From: an uncultured Halocynthiibacter sp.
Lineage (GTDB): Bacteria; Pseudomonadota; Alphaproteobacteria; Rhodobacterales; Rhodobacteraceae
DNA: 64,000 nt
Direction: 5' to 3'
Assembly (NCBI GenBank): GCA_947503035.1
Contig: CANNCD010000001.1
Location: 1,481,216 to 1,545,215, forward strand
Position numbers and translations under genes: made by a program. The first letter of the stretch is position 1. The number at the start of each line of letters is the position of its first letter. Positions 9,371 through 17,933 of the stretch are shown piece after piece. The notes under the pieces were generated by a model. That model searched no databases and was not told the origin of the DNA. It saw only the letters and a program-made list of their open reading frames with translations.

Positions 9371-10204
9371 TCAAACGGATTGTTCGGTCTGGCGCGCAAC
9401 CATATTCGCCCGCACAAAGGCCGCAACAAAGATGACGGTCAGGATCAAAATGATCGTCGGCGCAGGGGCGCTATCGATGAAAAAGCTGATGTAGATGCCC
9501 AGCATGGATGACACCATCGTCACCGCGACCGCGATGGGCAACATCAGGGTAAATCGCTTGGTCAACAAAAACGCAATCGCCCCCGGCGCAATCAAAAGCC
9601 CGATGGTCAGGATGATCCCCACCGACGAAAGCGTCGCCACGATGGTCATCGAAATAAGAGTGAGCAGCCCATAGTGAAGCCAGTTCACCGGCAGGCCAAC
9701 CGCCTGTGCCTGAATGGGATCAAAGGCATGAAGCAGGAAGTCCTTTTGTTTAATCAGAACCACTCCCGCGACCAGTGTCGCGATGATGCCAGCAGTCCAA
9801 AGGTCGGGCGCCTTAATCCCCAGCATATTGCCAAAAAGAATATGATCCAGATGTACGGCGGGCGATATTTTCGTATAGAGAACAATGCCAAACCCGAACA
9901 TCCCCGAGAACACGACCCCCATCACGGTGTCCTGTTTGACTCGGCTATTGCCCGCCAAGAACCCTGTCGACACCGCACAGACCATCCCCGCGCAGAACGC
10001 CCCGATGATCAATGGAATGCCCAAGACATAGGCCAGAACCACCCCCGGCAAAACCGCGTGGCTGATGGCGTCCCCCATCAACGACCAGCCCTTGAGAACA
10101 AGGTAACAGGACAAGAGGCTGGTTGGGATGGCGACAATCGCCATGATCATAAACGCGTTGGTCATGAACGCGAATTGGAACGGCTGAACGAGGGTCTCAA
10201 TCAT
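9371..10204 (-). CDS. sitD: Manganese/iron ABC transporter permease (SitD-like)
   Basis: An integral membrane permease of 277 residues in the ABC-3 (ZnuB/TroC/SitC) family, with eight or nine hydrophobic segments and the family stretch SLLSCYLVLKGWSLMGDAISHAVLPGV near the N-terminus. Its ATG overlaps the TGA of the permease gene before it. Two adjacent homologous permeases are typical of SitCD-type systems. It is last of four overlapping genes. Manganese is preferred over zinc because of the Mur-like boxes before sitA, but this is an inference. Confidence 0.88.
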   Translation of the reverse strand: MIETLVQPFQFAFMTNAFMIMAIVAIPTSLLSCYLVLKGWSLMGDAISHAVLPGVVLAYVLGIPLIIGAFCAGMVCAVSTGFLAGNSRVKQDTVMGVVFSGMFGFGIVLYTKISPAVHLDHILFGNMLGIKAPDLWTAGIIATLVAGVVLIKQKDFLLHAFDPIQAQAVGLPVNWLHYGLLTLISMTIVATLSSVGIILTIGLLIAPGAIAFLLTKRFTLMLPIAVAVTMVSSMLGIYISFFIDSAPAPTIILILTVIFVAAFVRANMVARQTEQSV

Positions 10205-11058
10205 GATGGTTCCAATGCGGCTTTGGCACGGCGACGCGTGGCGCGATACCCGTGTTTTGGCGCGAAAAAGAACGCCGCCAGAAACACCACGGTTTGCAAG
10301 GTCACGATCAAACCACCCGTTGCCCCATCAAGGAAAAAGCTAAGGTAAGCGCCAAGAAAGCTTGTGCCGGCGCCAAGCGCGACGCTGAGCGCCAAGAGAC
10401 GCGGAAAACGGTCCGTCAACAGATACGCGGTGGCCCCTGGGGTCACGACCATCGCGATAACCAAAAATGCCCCGACGGTCTGAAGCGCGGCCACGCAGGA
10501 CGCGGACAACAACATGAAGAACACCACCTTGAGCAGGTCAGGTTTCAACCCGATGGACCGCGCGTGGTTTTCGTCGAAAAACGTGACCATCAGGTCCTTC
10601 CACTTGGCCAAAAGGATCGCAAGGGTCACAAAACCGATGATCGCCAATTGAAGGGTATCGGACGGCGAAATCGCCAAGATGTTGCCCATGGTGATGGTTT
10701 GAACGCTGACCGATGTGGGCGACAGGGACACCATAAACAGCCCCAGCCCAAAGAAGGACGTAAAGATCAGACCGATGATTGTGTCTTCTTTCAAGCCCGA
10801 CCGTTGGTTCAAAAACAACATCGCACCGGCCGCCAATCCACCCGCGGCAAAGGCCCCAAGCGCAAACGGAAGCCCCAACATATAGGCCCCCGCAACCCCC
10901 GGCACGATCGAATGACTAAGCGCGTCACCAATAAGCGACCAGCCCTTAAGCATCAGATAAGCCGACAGAAATGCGCAGACACCGCCGACAAGGGCGCTCA
11001 CCCACATGGCGTTGAACATGTACCCATAGGTGAATGGCAACCAAAGCGTTTCGATCAT
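10201..11058 (-). CDS. sitC: Manganese/iron ABC transporter permease (SitC-like)
   Basis: An ABC-3 family permease of 285 residues and a clear paralogue of the next gene, with the matching motif [21 protein letters not shown] and eight or nine membrane segments. The C-terminus ends in a basic tail ([14 protein letters not shown]). It overlaps the neighbours on both sides by 4 bases (ATGA junctions at 10201-10204 and 11055-11058), so all four sit genes are likely made from one coupled message. Confidence 0.88.
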   Translation of the reverse strand: MIETLWLPFTYGYMFNAMWVSALVGGVCAFLSAYLMLKGWSLIGDALSHSIVPGVAGAYMLGLPFALGAFAAGGLAAGAMLFLNQRSGLKEDTIIGLIFTSFFGLGLFMVSLSPTSVSVQTITMGNILAISPSDTLQLAIIGFVTLAILLAKWKDLMVTFFDENHARSIGLKPDLLKVVFFMLLSASCVAALQTVGAFLVIAMVVTPGATAYLLTDRFPRLLALSVALGAGTSFLGAYLSFFLDGATGGLIVTLQTVVFLAAFFFAPKHGYRATRRRAKAALEPS

Positions 11059-11897
11059 TTGCCCGTCTCGTCGCCGTAGACAACAAAGGGCCGTTCGTCA
11101 TCGGTGATCACGCGTATCTGACGGGCGTCGTCATCGTCATGAAGGTCCGAGCCGCCCAACACAAAGTGACGAAGCACACCGCCAAAGGCAATTTCGAGGT
11201 TCTCGTGGGTAAAGACCTCTGACGTCGGACCATGGGCCAAAACGGTTTCCTTGACCAACACGGTGCGGTCGCAAAATTCGGGCACCGATCCAAGGTTATG
11301 GGTCGAGACCAACATCACCCGCCCTTCGTCGCGCATTTCGCGCAGCAAGGCGATGATCGCGTCCTCGGTTTGGACATCGACGCCGGTGAACGGTTCATCA
11401 AGCAAAATGACCTTGCCCTCTTGGGCCAAGGCACGGGCCAAAAATACACGTTTGCGTTGACCGCCCGACAGTTCGCCGATTTGACGGTGACGGAATTCGG
11501 ACATGTTGACCCGGGCAAGGGCATCGGTGACCGCATCGCGATCCGCCTGTTTTGGGCGGCGCAGCATGCCCATGTGGCCATACCGCCCCATCATCACCAC
11601 GTCTTCGACCAGAACGGGAAAGGTCCAATCGACCTCTTCCGCCTGCGGAACATAGGCGACGACGTTCTTGCGAAGCGCCTCTTTGACGGGCATGCCAAGC
11701 ACCGAAATCGCGCCCTTGGCGGCGGGGACGAACCCCATGATCGCCTTAAACAGCGTCGACTTCCCCGCGCCATTCACCCCAACAAGCGCCGTGATCGTGC
11801 CCGTCGGAATATCGAATGTCGCGTCCCGAAGGGCCGTATTCCCGTTGCGATAAGTGACCGTTACGTCGGTCGCGGAAATGCCAGCCCCTTGGATCAT
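11055..11897 (-). CDS. sitB: Manganese/iron ABC transporter ATP-binding protein (SitB-like)
   Basis: A cytoplasmic ATPase subunit of 280 residues. Visible motifs are Walker [10 protein letters not shown], signature [13 protein letters not shown], Walker [13 protein letters not shown] and the switch histidine STHNLG. A C-terminal extension of about 30 residues is rich in Asp and His (LHDDDDARQ) and could bind metal; that is speculation. It lies between the binding-protein and permease genes with 4-base overlaps. Confidence 0.9.
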   Translation of the reverse strand: MIQGAGISATDVTVTYRNGNTALRDATFDIPTGTITALVGVNGAGKSTLFKAIMGFVPAAKGAISVLGMPVKEALRKNVVAYVPQAEEVDWTFPVLVEDVVMMGRYGHMGMLRRPKQADRDAVTDALARVNMSEFRHRQIGELSGGQRKRVFLARALAQEGKVILLDEPFTGVDVQTEDAIIALLREMRDEGRVMLVSTHNLGSVPEFCDRTVLVKETVLAHGPTSEVFTHENLEIAFGGVLRHFVLGGSDLHDDDDARQIRVITDDERPFVVYGDETGK

Positions 11898-12799
11898 TTT
11901 GTCAGACCTTCTGCGATGGTTTCCGAGGTGACCCGCAGCAGATCAATATATGTGGGCACCGCGCCGTCCTCTTCGGTCAGGCTATCGACATACAGGACAC
12001 CGGCGTATTCGGCGTCCGTCTCGCGCGCCACCTGTTCGGCGGGGGTTTGTGACACTGTACTTTCGCAAAAGACCGCCGGAATGTCATGTTCGCGCACCCC
12101 GTCGATCACCTTGCGTACCTGTTGTGGCGTGCCCTGTTGGTCGGCGTTCATCGGCCAGAGGTACAATTCCTTCATCCCGAAATCGCGGATGAGATAGCTG
12201 AACGCGCCCTCGCATGTCACGAGCCACCGCTGGACCTCGGGGACCTCTTGGATCGCGGCACGAAGGGGCGCGATAGCCGCGGTGATCTCGGCCTTATAGG
12301 ATTCGGCGTTGGCGATATAGGTCGTGGCGTTGTCTGGGTCATGTTCGACAAAGGCGTCGCGAATATTGTCGACATAGATCACCGCGCTGCTCAGGCTCAT
12401 CCATGCATGGGGGTTCGGCTTGCCGTCGTATTCGCCCTCGGTGATGCTCATCGGAACGATGCCATCGGTAAGGGTCGCGCTTGGCACATCGGATAGATTG
12501 CCAAAGAATTGTTCGAACCAAAGTTCAAGGTTCAGGCCATTCCAAAGGATCAGATCGGCGTCTTGCGCGCGAATGATGTCACGCGGGGTCGGTTGATATC
12601 CGTGGATCTCGGCACCAGCTTTGGTGATGCTTTCGACCACGGCGACGTCACCGGCCACGTTGCGTGCCATATCGGCGATCACGGTGAATGTGGTGACTGC
12701 TTTGAATGCTTCGTCCGCAGCGACGGCCCCTGTTGTCAGGGTCAGTGCAGCCACGGCGCCGGTCATCATCTTTGTCAAACTCATCCAGTCAATTCCCAT
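11894..12799 (-). CDS. sitA: Manganese/iron ABC transporter substrate-binding protein (SitA-like, cluster A-I)
   Basis: A periplasmic metal-binding protein of 301 residues in the ZnuA/PsaA/SitA family. A signal peptide ends near AVA-ADEAF (about residue 28). Likely metal ligands are the His in [11 protein letters not shown], the His in KPNPHAWMS, a Glu in CEGAFSY and the Asp in LYVDSL. This His/His/Glu/Asp set, without a long His-rich loop, fits Mn or Fe rather than Zn. The ATG at 12799 has AGGAA upstream. It is first gene of the operon, directly below the two palindromes at 12827-12873. Confidence 0.9.
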   Translation of the reverse strand: MGIDWMSLTKMMTGAVAALTLTTGAVAADEAFKAVTTFTVIADMARNVAGDVAVVESITKAGAEIHGYQPTPRDIIRAQDADLILWNGLNLELWFEQFFGNLSDVPSATLTDGIVPMSITEGEYDGKPNPHAWMSLSSAVIYVDNIRDAFVEHDPDNATTYIANAESYKAEITAAIAPLRAAIQEVPEVQRWLVTCEGAFSYLIRDFGMKELYLWPMNADQQGTPQQVRKVIDGVREHDIPAVFCESTVSQTPAEQVARETDAEYAGVLYVDSLTEEDGAVPTYIDLLRVTSETIAEGLTK

Positions 12800-12826
12800 A
12801 AAATGGTTCCTGTTAAGGCCCCTTTT

Positions 12827-12845
12827 ATGAGAATTATTCGCAACT
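12827..12845. promoter_or_regulatory. Proximal Mur/Fur-type operator copy before sitA
   Basis: This 19-bp site differs from the perfect palindrome at 12855-12873 at only a few outer positions and keeps the core AATTATTCGCAA. It sits 28 bases centre to centre from that copy and within 30 bases of the sitA start, where a bound repressor would block transcription or its start. Confidence 0.7.
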
Positions 12846-12854
12846 GTAAATGTT

Positions 12855-12873
12855 ATTGCGAATTATTCGCAAT
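12855..12873. promoter_or_regulatory. Distal Mur/Fur-type operator before sitA
   Basis: A 19-bp palindrome with 9-bp perfect arms around one central base (ATTGCGAAT-T-ATTCGCAAT). Its composition resembles the manganese-responsive Mur boxes described for alphaproteobacterial sit operons, from memory of the family. Mn-dependent repression of sitABCD is the likely meaning. Confidence 0.75.
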
Positions 12874-12897
12874 ATAAGACAGGGAACCGCCTAGGGT

Positions 12898-14814
12898 TTA
12901 GGCGTCCCCTATTTTGACCCAGCGCACACCCGCCGCCGCAAGCGGAGTACCGTTCAGATTAACTTCATGATTTGCATAGTTAAAATAGAACCTATGAGTT
13001 GTTGTCTCCCGCATACGCACCCCTTCGGGGAGGGCGTGGATGGCAATGCCGGCCTCGTTACAAGCGCGACGTAAAATGCCGTCGAGCGCCAACGGATCGG
13101 GCCACCCACCCAAATACGACAGGTTACCGTAACGCATCATCGCGGGTGATTCATCCGCCCGTTTCATCGTCACATCCCCTTGACCGACAAGCGCTTCGGC
13201 CCAATGAACAAACGCCCCGCCATCCGCAAGCGGCACAGGTGCCCAGTCGCGAAGGCTCTCGACGAAATCGATGGTGCAATCCAGCCCAGTGATCGCGGGC
13301 GGCAGTGGGTTCGGGATCGACAACTCATCAGTCTTGGAACCGCTACGTGGCCCGACGATCACTTGGCCGCTTGTGGTGCGAAGCGCGGCCTGAAGATCGG
13401 AGCCAAGGGTCAACAAACCCGGCGCAAAGGTCAGTTGATACTGTGAGAAATCCGTCGTGGTCGATGGGACGATATCAATCGAGAGGCCCAATTTTCGCAG
13501 CCCCCGATACATCTGAAGCAGTAGCTCGAAATACTCGAACTGCTCACTTTGCGGGTGGGCCTCCCATGCCCATGCGGACGGGTAATCGAACACCAACGCC
13601 ACGGGCGACGCCCCCGCATCCACGTCCGGCATAGCGGCCAATTCACCGGCAACCTCGACCGACGCGTGGAACGCGGCAGCAGGTTCGCTATCGGGGCGCA
13701 ACATGCCCGCGTGCATCTGTTCTTGTGCAAACGGCGCCTGACGCCAGCGGAAATAACAAACCGCCTCGGCGCCATGGGCGAATGCCTCCCACGCCCAAAG
13801 ACGCTGCATTCCGGGCAGAGGTGCGGGGTTATAGGGCGCCCAATTCACGGGCCCCGGCTGTTGCTCCATCACCCACCAACGGCCCTTGCCAACGGCGCGG
13901 TACAGATCGTGATGAAAGGCCTGAAAATCGGGATCACCTTGGCGCATATAGGCCTTTTTGTGGGCCAGATCGCCACGGTTCTTTTGGTCCAAAAACCCAA
14001 GCGGATAGGAATCCCAGCTTGAGATATCGAGGTCCGCAGCCACGTCGAAATGGTCAAATTCCACCGTCTTGCCCATATAGTTATGCGCGAGGGGCGTGTC
14101 GGTATATTCGCGCAGGATCTCGGTCTGAAGGCGGTTAAACGCCACCACTTGGTCCGACGAAAACCGGTAGAACGCCAAGACGTGGCTGGGATTGGGTTCG
14201 GTCACCGTCAGGATCGGCAGGTCCACATCGTCAAAGGACGCGTATTCCATCGACCAAAACACATTGCCCCACGCGGTGTTGAGCGCATCAATCGTACCAT
14301 AGCGATCCGCCAGCCAAATCCGAAACGCCGCCAGTGCCGCGGGCGAATAAGAACGCGCCGTTTCGTGGCATCCGTATTCGTTGTCGGTCTGCCATGCGGC
14401 GACAAATGGATTGCGGCCATAGCGTTCGCCCAGCGCCGTGGTGATCCGCGCGCATTCGGATTTATAGGCTTCGTGGCTAAAACAATAATGCCTGCGTGAT
14501 CCGAATTTGCGCACCACCCCATCGGGGCCATGGGCCAACATATCGGGGTGTTTTTGCACCATCCAAACGGGCGGCGTCGCCGTTGGCGTACCCAGCACCA
14601 CCTTGAGGCCCGCCTGCCCCAAAACGTTGATCGCATCGTCGAGCCATTCGAACGCATATGTGCCCTCGACCGGTTCAAGACGGCTCCATGCAAATTCACC
14701 GATCCGCACCCAAGTAAGGCCCGCGTTGAGCATCATTTTCGCGTCGGCCTCCCATTGGTCGCGGGGCCAATGTTCGGGATAGTAGCAGGTGCCAAGGGTA
14801 CGTTTTAGCGTCAT
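12898..14814 (-). CDS. Beta-galactosidase, glycoside hydrolase family 42
   Basis: A cytosolic retaining beta-galactosidase of 638 residues, the usual GH42 length. The TIM barrel opens with GTCYYPEHWP; the acid/base is Glu146 in TDNEYG and the nucleophile is probably the Glu in WWVMEQQPG near residue 316. No signal peptide is seen, so it should act on beta-galactosides after uptake. It is last of the galactoside operon and overlaps the lactonase gene by 4 bases. Released galactose would feed the pathway encoded just upstream. Confidence 0.93.
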   Translation of the reverse strand: MTLKRTLGTCYYPEHWPRDQWEADAKMMLNAGLTWVRIGEFAWSRLEPVEGTYAFEWLDDAINVLGQAGLKVVLGTPTATPPVWMVQKHPDMLAHGPDGVVRKFGSRRHYCFSHEAYKSECARITTALGERYGRNPFVAAWQTDNEYGCHETARSYSPAALAAFRIWLADRYGTIDALNTAWGNVFWSMEYASFDDVDLPILTVTEPNPSHVLAFYRFSSDQVVAFNRLQTEILREYTDTPLAHNYMGKTVEFDHFDVAADLDISSWDSYPLGFLDQKNRGDLAHKKAYMRQGDPDFQAFHHDLYRAVGKGRWWVMEQQPGPVNWAPYNPAPLPGMQRLWAWEAFAHGAEAVCYFRWRQAPFAQEQMHAGMLRPDSEPAAAFHASVEVAGELAAMPDVDAGASPVALVFDYPSAWAWEAHPQSEQFEYFELLLQMYRGLRKLGLSIDIVPSTTTDFSQYQLTFAPGLLTLGSDLQAALRTTSGQVIVGPRSGSKTDELSIPNPLPPAITGLDCTIDFVESLRDWAPVPLADGGAFVHWAEALVGQGDVTMKRADESPAMMRYGNLSYLGGWPDPLALDGILRRACNEAGIAIHALPEGVRMRETTTHRFYFNYANHEVNLNGTPLAAAGVRWVKIGDA

Positions 14815-15644
14815 AGAATTACTCGGTGCTCGGGCTGACCTTGGATGTCAGTCTGGATAAAATAGGTCTGTCCGGCGGCGGGGGCATTTGTCAGACCCAC
14901 CTGCGCCGTGGTGCAAAACAACGTCCGCAGATCATCGCCGCCAAAGGCGGGACAGCTGGCCTGTGTTGCGGGCAGATCGACCACCCGATCCAGCGTCCCA
15001 TCAGGGGCATAGCGCGCCACACGGCCAAGGCCCCATTGCGCGGTCCACAGATAGCCATCGGCGTCGACAACGGCCCCATCGGGGTTGATGGCGTCAGCGG
15101 TAAGATCAACAAAAACAGACGGCGCGCCAACGGGCCACCCATCGTCAGGGGACAAGGTTTGCTGCATGATGATCGACGTAGTCGTGTCACAGAAATAGGC
15201 GGTCAAACCATCAGGCGCGAAACAGATCGCGTTGCTGATGGTGATGTCGGAAAACAGCTTGCGCAGCTCACCGCGATAGTACCGGTAAATCGCACCGGCA
15301 TTGGGTTCGGCATTGACGCCCATGGTCCCGATCCAGAATCCGCCATGGGCATCGGCCCGCCCATCGTTGGAACGGGTAATTGGGTTGTTCGCCTCAAGAT
15401 CACACAGCGGGGTCGAGGCGCCAGTGCCCAGATCAAACCGCACCAAGGCCTTGGCGGTCGCGACGATCAACGTATCGCGATCAACCCAGCCCGCCGCCGA
15501 GACATAATCGTCAAACGTCCAGCTTTGCCCCTTGGAATGAAGCGTGCGCCCCATAATGTCGAACCAGAACAATTCGCGCTGTTCTGGATGCCACAATGGC
15601 CCCTCGCCCAATTTACACACACGGGTATCATACGGGGTCATCAT
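14811..15644 (-). CDS. SMP-30/gluconolactonase-family sugar lactonase (probable galactonolactonase)
   Basis: A 277-residue six-bladed beta-propeller hydrolase of the SMP-30/regucalcin family. The metal-binding Glu is in LGEGPLWHP near the N-terminus, and Asn/Asp ligands are in the RSNDGRADAHGGFWIG and INPDGAVVDADGYLW stretches. Context gives the role: opening D-galactono-lactone made by the dehydrogenase to D-galactonate. It overlaps both neighbours by 4 bases. Confidence 0.88.
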   Translation of the reverse strand: MMTPYDTRVCKLGEGPLWHPEQRELFWFDIMGRTLHSKGQSWTFDDYVSAAGWVDRDTLIVATAKALVRFDLGTGASTPLCDLEANNPITRSNDGRADAHGGFWIGTMGVNAEPNAGAIYRYYRGELRKLFSDITISNAICFAPDGLTAYFCDTTTSIIMQQTLSPDDGWPVGAPSVFVDLTADAINPDGAVVDADGYLWTAQWGLGRVARYAPDGTLDRVVDLPATQASCPAFGGDDLRTLFCTTAQVGLTNAPAAGQTYFIQTDIQGQPEHRVIL

Positions 15645-16249
15645 ATCGACCGCGCCGCATCATATGCCGCAACCATTTCGCGGGCGCGCGGCGTCACATC
15701 CGCCGCCGTGAACCCCGGTTTATAAAGGGCGGAACCGATGCCAAACCCGTCGGCACTCGCATCCATCCACATGCCGAAATTTGACGCATCCACACCGCCA
15801 ACCATGAAGACGTCCGTGCCACGGGGCAAAACCGCACGGATCGCCCCCAGCCCATCGACGCCCATCTGAAACGACGGAAACACCTTGAGGCCATCTGCGC
15901 CGTATTTCAACGCTGCGAAGCATTCCGTCGGCGTCAGAACACCGGGAAAGGACAACATCCCAAGGGATTTGGTCGCACGGATCACGTCTTCGTCGACATT
16001 GGGCGATACGATCAGTTGGCCGCCGACGTCATGCACGTTTTTCACATCCTCGGGCGTCAACACCGTGCCCGCCCCGATGGTCGCCACGTCGCCAAAGGCA
16101 CTCGCCATCTGTTCAATGCTGGCAAAGGGATCGGGCGAGTTCAGCGGAACTTCGATCTGGGTGATGCCAGCCTCCACCAAGGCCCCCGCGATGGATGTCG
16201 CCTCGGACGGTTTGATCCCACGCAGGATCGCAATCAGGTTGCGGCTCAT
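15641..16249 (-). CDS. dgoA: 2-dehydro-3-deoxy-6-phosphogalactonate aldolase
   Basis: A class I aldolase of 202 residues in the KDPG/KDPGal family that splits KDPGal to pyruvate and glyceraldehyde-3-phosphate. The N-terminus IAILRGI and the IEVPLNSPDP stretch are typical of DgoA rather than of Eda, which usually has EVTLRT there. The Schiff-base Lys is in GLKVFPS, and the phosphate-binding GGV loop is in MVGGVDASN. It is tightly coupled with dgoK (ATGA overlap). Confidence 0.92.
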   Translation of the reverse strand: MSRNLIAILRGIKPSEATSIAGALVEAGITQIEVPLNSPDPFASIEQMASAFGDVATIGAGTVLTPEDVKNVHDVGGQLIVSPNVDEDVIRATKSLGMLSFPGVLTPTECFAALKYGADGLKVFPSFQMGVDGLGAIRAVLPRGTDVFMVGGVDASNFGMWMDASADGFGIGSALYKPGFTAADVTPRAREMVAAYDAARSI

Positions 16250-17166
16250 GCACCGACCTCCTGCATTTTCTTACGGGCCGCGGCGAGACCGATCAGGGCT
16301 GTGTTGCCGCCTTCGGCCAAACGCACCATCGCCCCTTGGGCAGCAAGCGCCGTTTGATAGGCCGCACAAAGATCGCCGCCGCCGATCAACACCACATCTT
16401 GGCCCAGCCAATAGGGCCGCGCCGACGCGATTTCACAGCCGATCAACAGACCCGACAAACGGGCACGCGCTGTATCAGGGGACAGGTCGGCAACCAAGCC
16501 ACCGGCGCGCAAGGTGAACAAGCGGGCAGCGATTTTCTCGGGTTTGGACATGGCCTCGGCGACGGCGTCTTGGAACGCGCCTTGATCCCAGCCATCCCCG
16601 ATCATGTGGCGCAGAACCGAATTTTGGGACAGCAAACCAAACATCTCGCCGGTCATATAGGTTTCAAAGCTGACGACTTCTTCGGCGCTGATGCGGACCC
16701 ATTTCGTATGCGTCCCAGGCAGGCAAAGAACCCCGTCGAATTTCGGATTGTTGGCGACGAAACCGGCAATCTGGGTTTCCTCGCTGCGCATGACGTCGGG
16801 GGGTGTCATTTGTTTGATCCCCGGAATGATGTGCACCGAAAGGCGTGGATCATTACAGGGGACGGTGACCATTTCGCCCTTGTCAAAGACGGCGCAGGGG
16901 ACGGCGCGGTACGGTGCCTCGGCCCAGCCTTGGCGCGACCCCACCATGCCACAGGCGATCACATCAACGCGGCCCGTGTCGGGTAGCCAATCACCAACCA
17001 GATCAATCAGCGTGGATTCAAACATATCAGGTGTCAGTTTCGACATGCCTTGGTCATTGTCGGCGTTCGCCAAAACGGCACCTTCGTCCGATACCAACCA
17101 CGCACGCAGATGGCTTGTGCCCCAATCAACGGCGATCCAATTCCCGTGTGTCATCTCTGTGCTCAT
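16246..17166 (-). CDS. dgoK: 2-dehydro-3-deoxygalactonokinase
   Basis: A 306-residue kinase of the DgoK family (ASKHA fold) that phosphorylates 2-keto-3-deoxygalactonate with ATP. Key signs are the N-terminal phosphate-1 motif AVDWGTSHLRAWLV, GMVGSRQGW and LPGTHTKWV, all usual in DgoK, and a C-terminal Gly-rich nucleotide site (IGGGDLC). Start at 17166 overlaps the stop of the SDR gene; an in-frame ATG 12 bases on is also possible. It lies directly before its pathway partner dgoA. Confidence 0.93.
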   Translation of the reverse strand: MSTEMTHGNWIAVDWGTSHLRAWLVSDEGAVLANADNDQGMSKLTPDMFESTLIDLVGDWLPDTGRVDVIACGMVGSRQGWAEAPYRAVPCAVFDKGEMVTVPCNDPRLSVHIIPGIKQMTPPDVMRSEETQIAGFVANNPKFDGVLCLPGTHTKWVRISAEEVVSFETYMTGEMFGLLSQNSVLRHMIGDGWDQGAFQDAVAEAMSKPEKIAARLFTLRAGGLVADLSPDTARARLSGLLIGCEIASARPYWLGQDVVLIGGGDLCAAYQTALAAQGAMVRLAEGGNTALIGLAAARKKMQEVGA

Positions 17167-17933
17167 CCTGTCACCACTGTGCCGCCGTCAACGACGATGG
17201 CCTGTCCTGTTACCATTTGGCTGGCTTTTGATGCCAAAAACAGCGTTGCGTCAACCACATCGCGCGGCTGGATCAAATCCGGCAGGTTCTGCGATTTGAG
17301 ATGCTCCTCAAGCGCCTCTGGCGTCGCCCAGAGCCGTTTCTGCCGTTCCGTCATCACCCAACCCGGCAACAACGCATTGACCCGAATGCGATCCGGCCCC
17401 AATTCGGCCGACAAGGCCCGCGTCAAGCCCACAATCGCCGCCTTGGACGTCGCATAGGCCGGATAGCCCGCGTTGCCCATCATATAGCTGATCGAGGAAT
17501 AGTTGATGATCGACCCACCGCCCACGCGGCGCATCCCATCCACCACGGCTTGTGCGGTAAAGAAATGCGGACGCAGGTTGACGTTCATGCCCGCGTCCCA
17601 TTGGTCGACGGTATAATCATCCAAGGTATGGCGTGTGTCGTTGGCCGCATTATTGACCAAAACCGAGATGTCGCCGTTGGTATCCACTGCCTGATCGATT
17701 GACGCCTGCAACGCGCCCACATCGGTGATGTCACATTGTATGAACGTCGGCGCGTTGCCGTATGTCTCGCCCATCTTATACACGAATTCCGAGGCATCCT
17801 CGCGCCCGACAAAGGCCACCTTGGCCCCCGCCGCAAGGAAACCCTCGGTCAGGGCCGCGCCAATGCCCGAGCCGCCACCGGTGATATAGACGCTCGCGTC
17901 CTTGAGGTCATGAAAGGTTACGAATTCAGACAT
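17163..17933 (-). CDS. SDR-family dehydrogenase, probable D-galactose 1-dehydrogenase
   Basis: A 256-residue classical short-chain dehydrogenase. The cofactor motif is TGGGSGIG (about residues 18-25), the structural motif is NNAAND, and the catalytic Ser and YxxxK are in YSSISYMMG and YPAYATSK. Position between the sugar-acid dehydratase and dgoK makes oxidation of D-galactose to galactonolactone with NAD(P) the best guess. SDR sequence alone does not fix the substrate. Its start is only one base from the stop of the dehydratase gene. Confidence 0.87.
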   Translation of the reverse strand: MSEFVTFHDLKDASVYITGGGSGIGAALTEGFLAAGAKVAFVGREDASEFVYKMGETYGNAPTFIQCDITDVGALQASIDQAVDTNGDISVLVNNAANDTRHTLDDYTVDQWDAGMNVNLRPHFFTAQAVVDGMRRVGGGSIINYSSISYMMGNAGYPAYATSKAAIVGLTRALSAELGPDRIRVNALLPGWVMTERQKRLWATPEALEEHLKSQNLPDLIQPRDVVDATLFLASKASQMVTGQAIVVDGGTVVTG

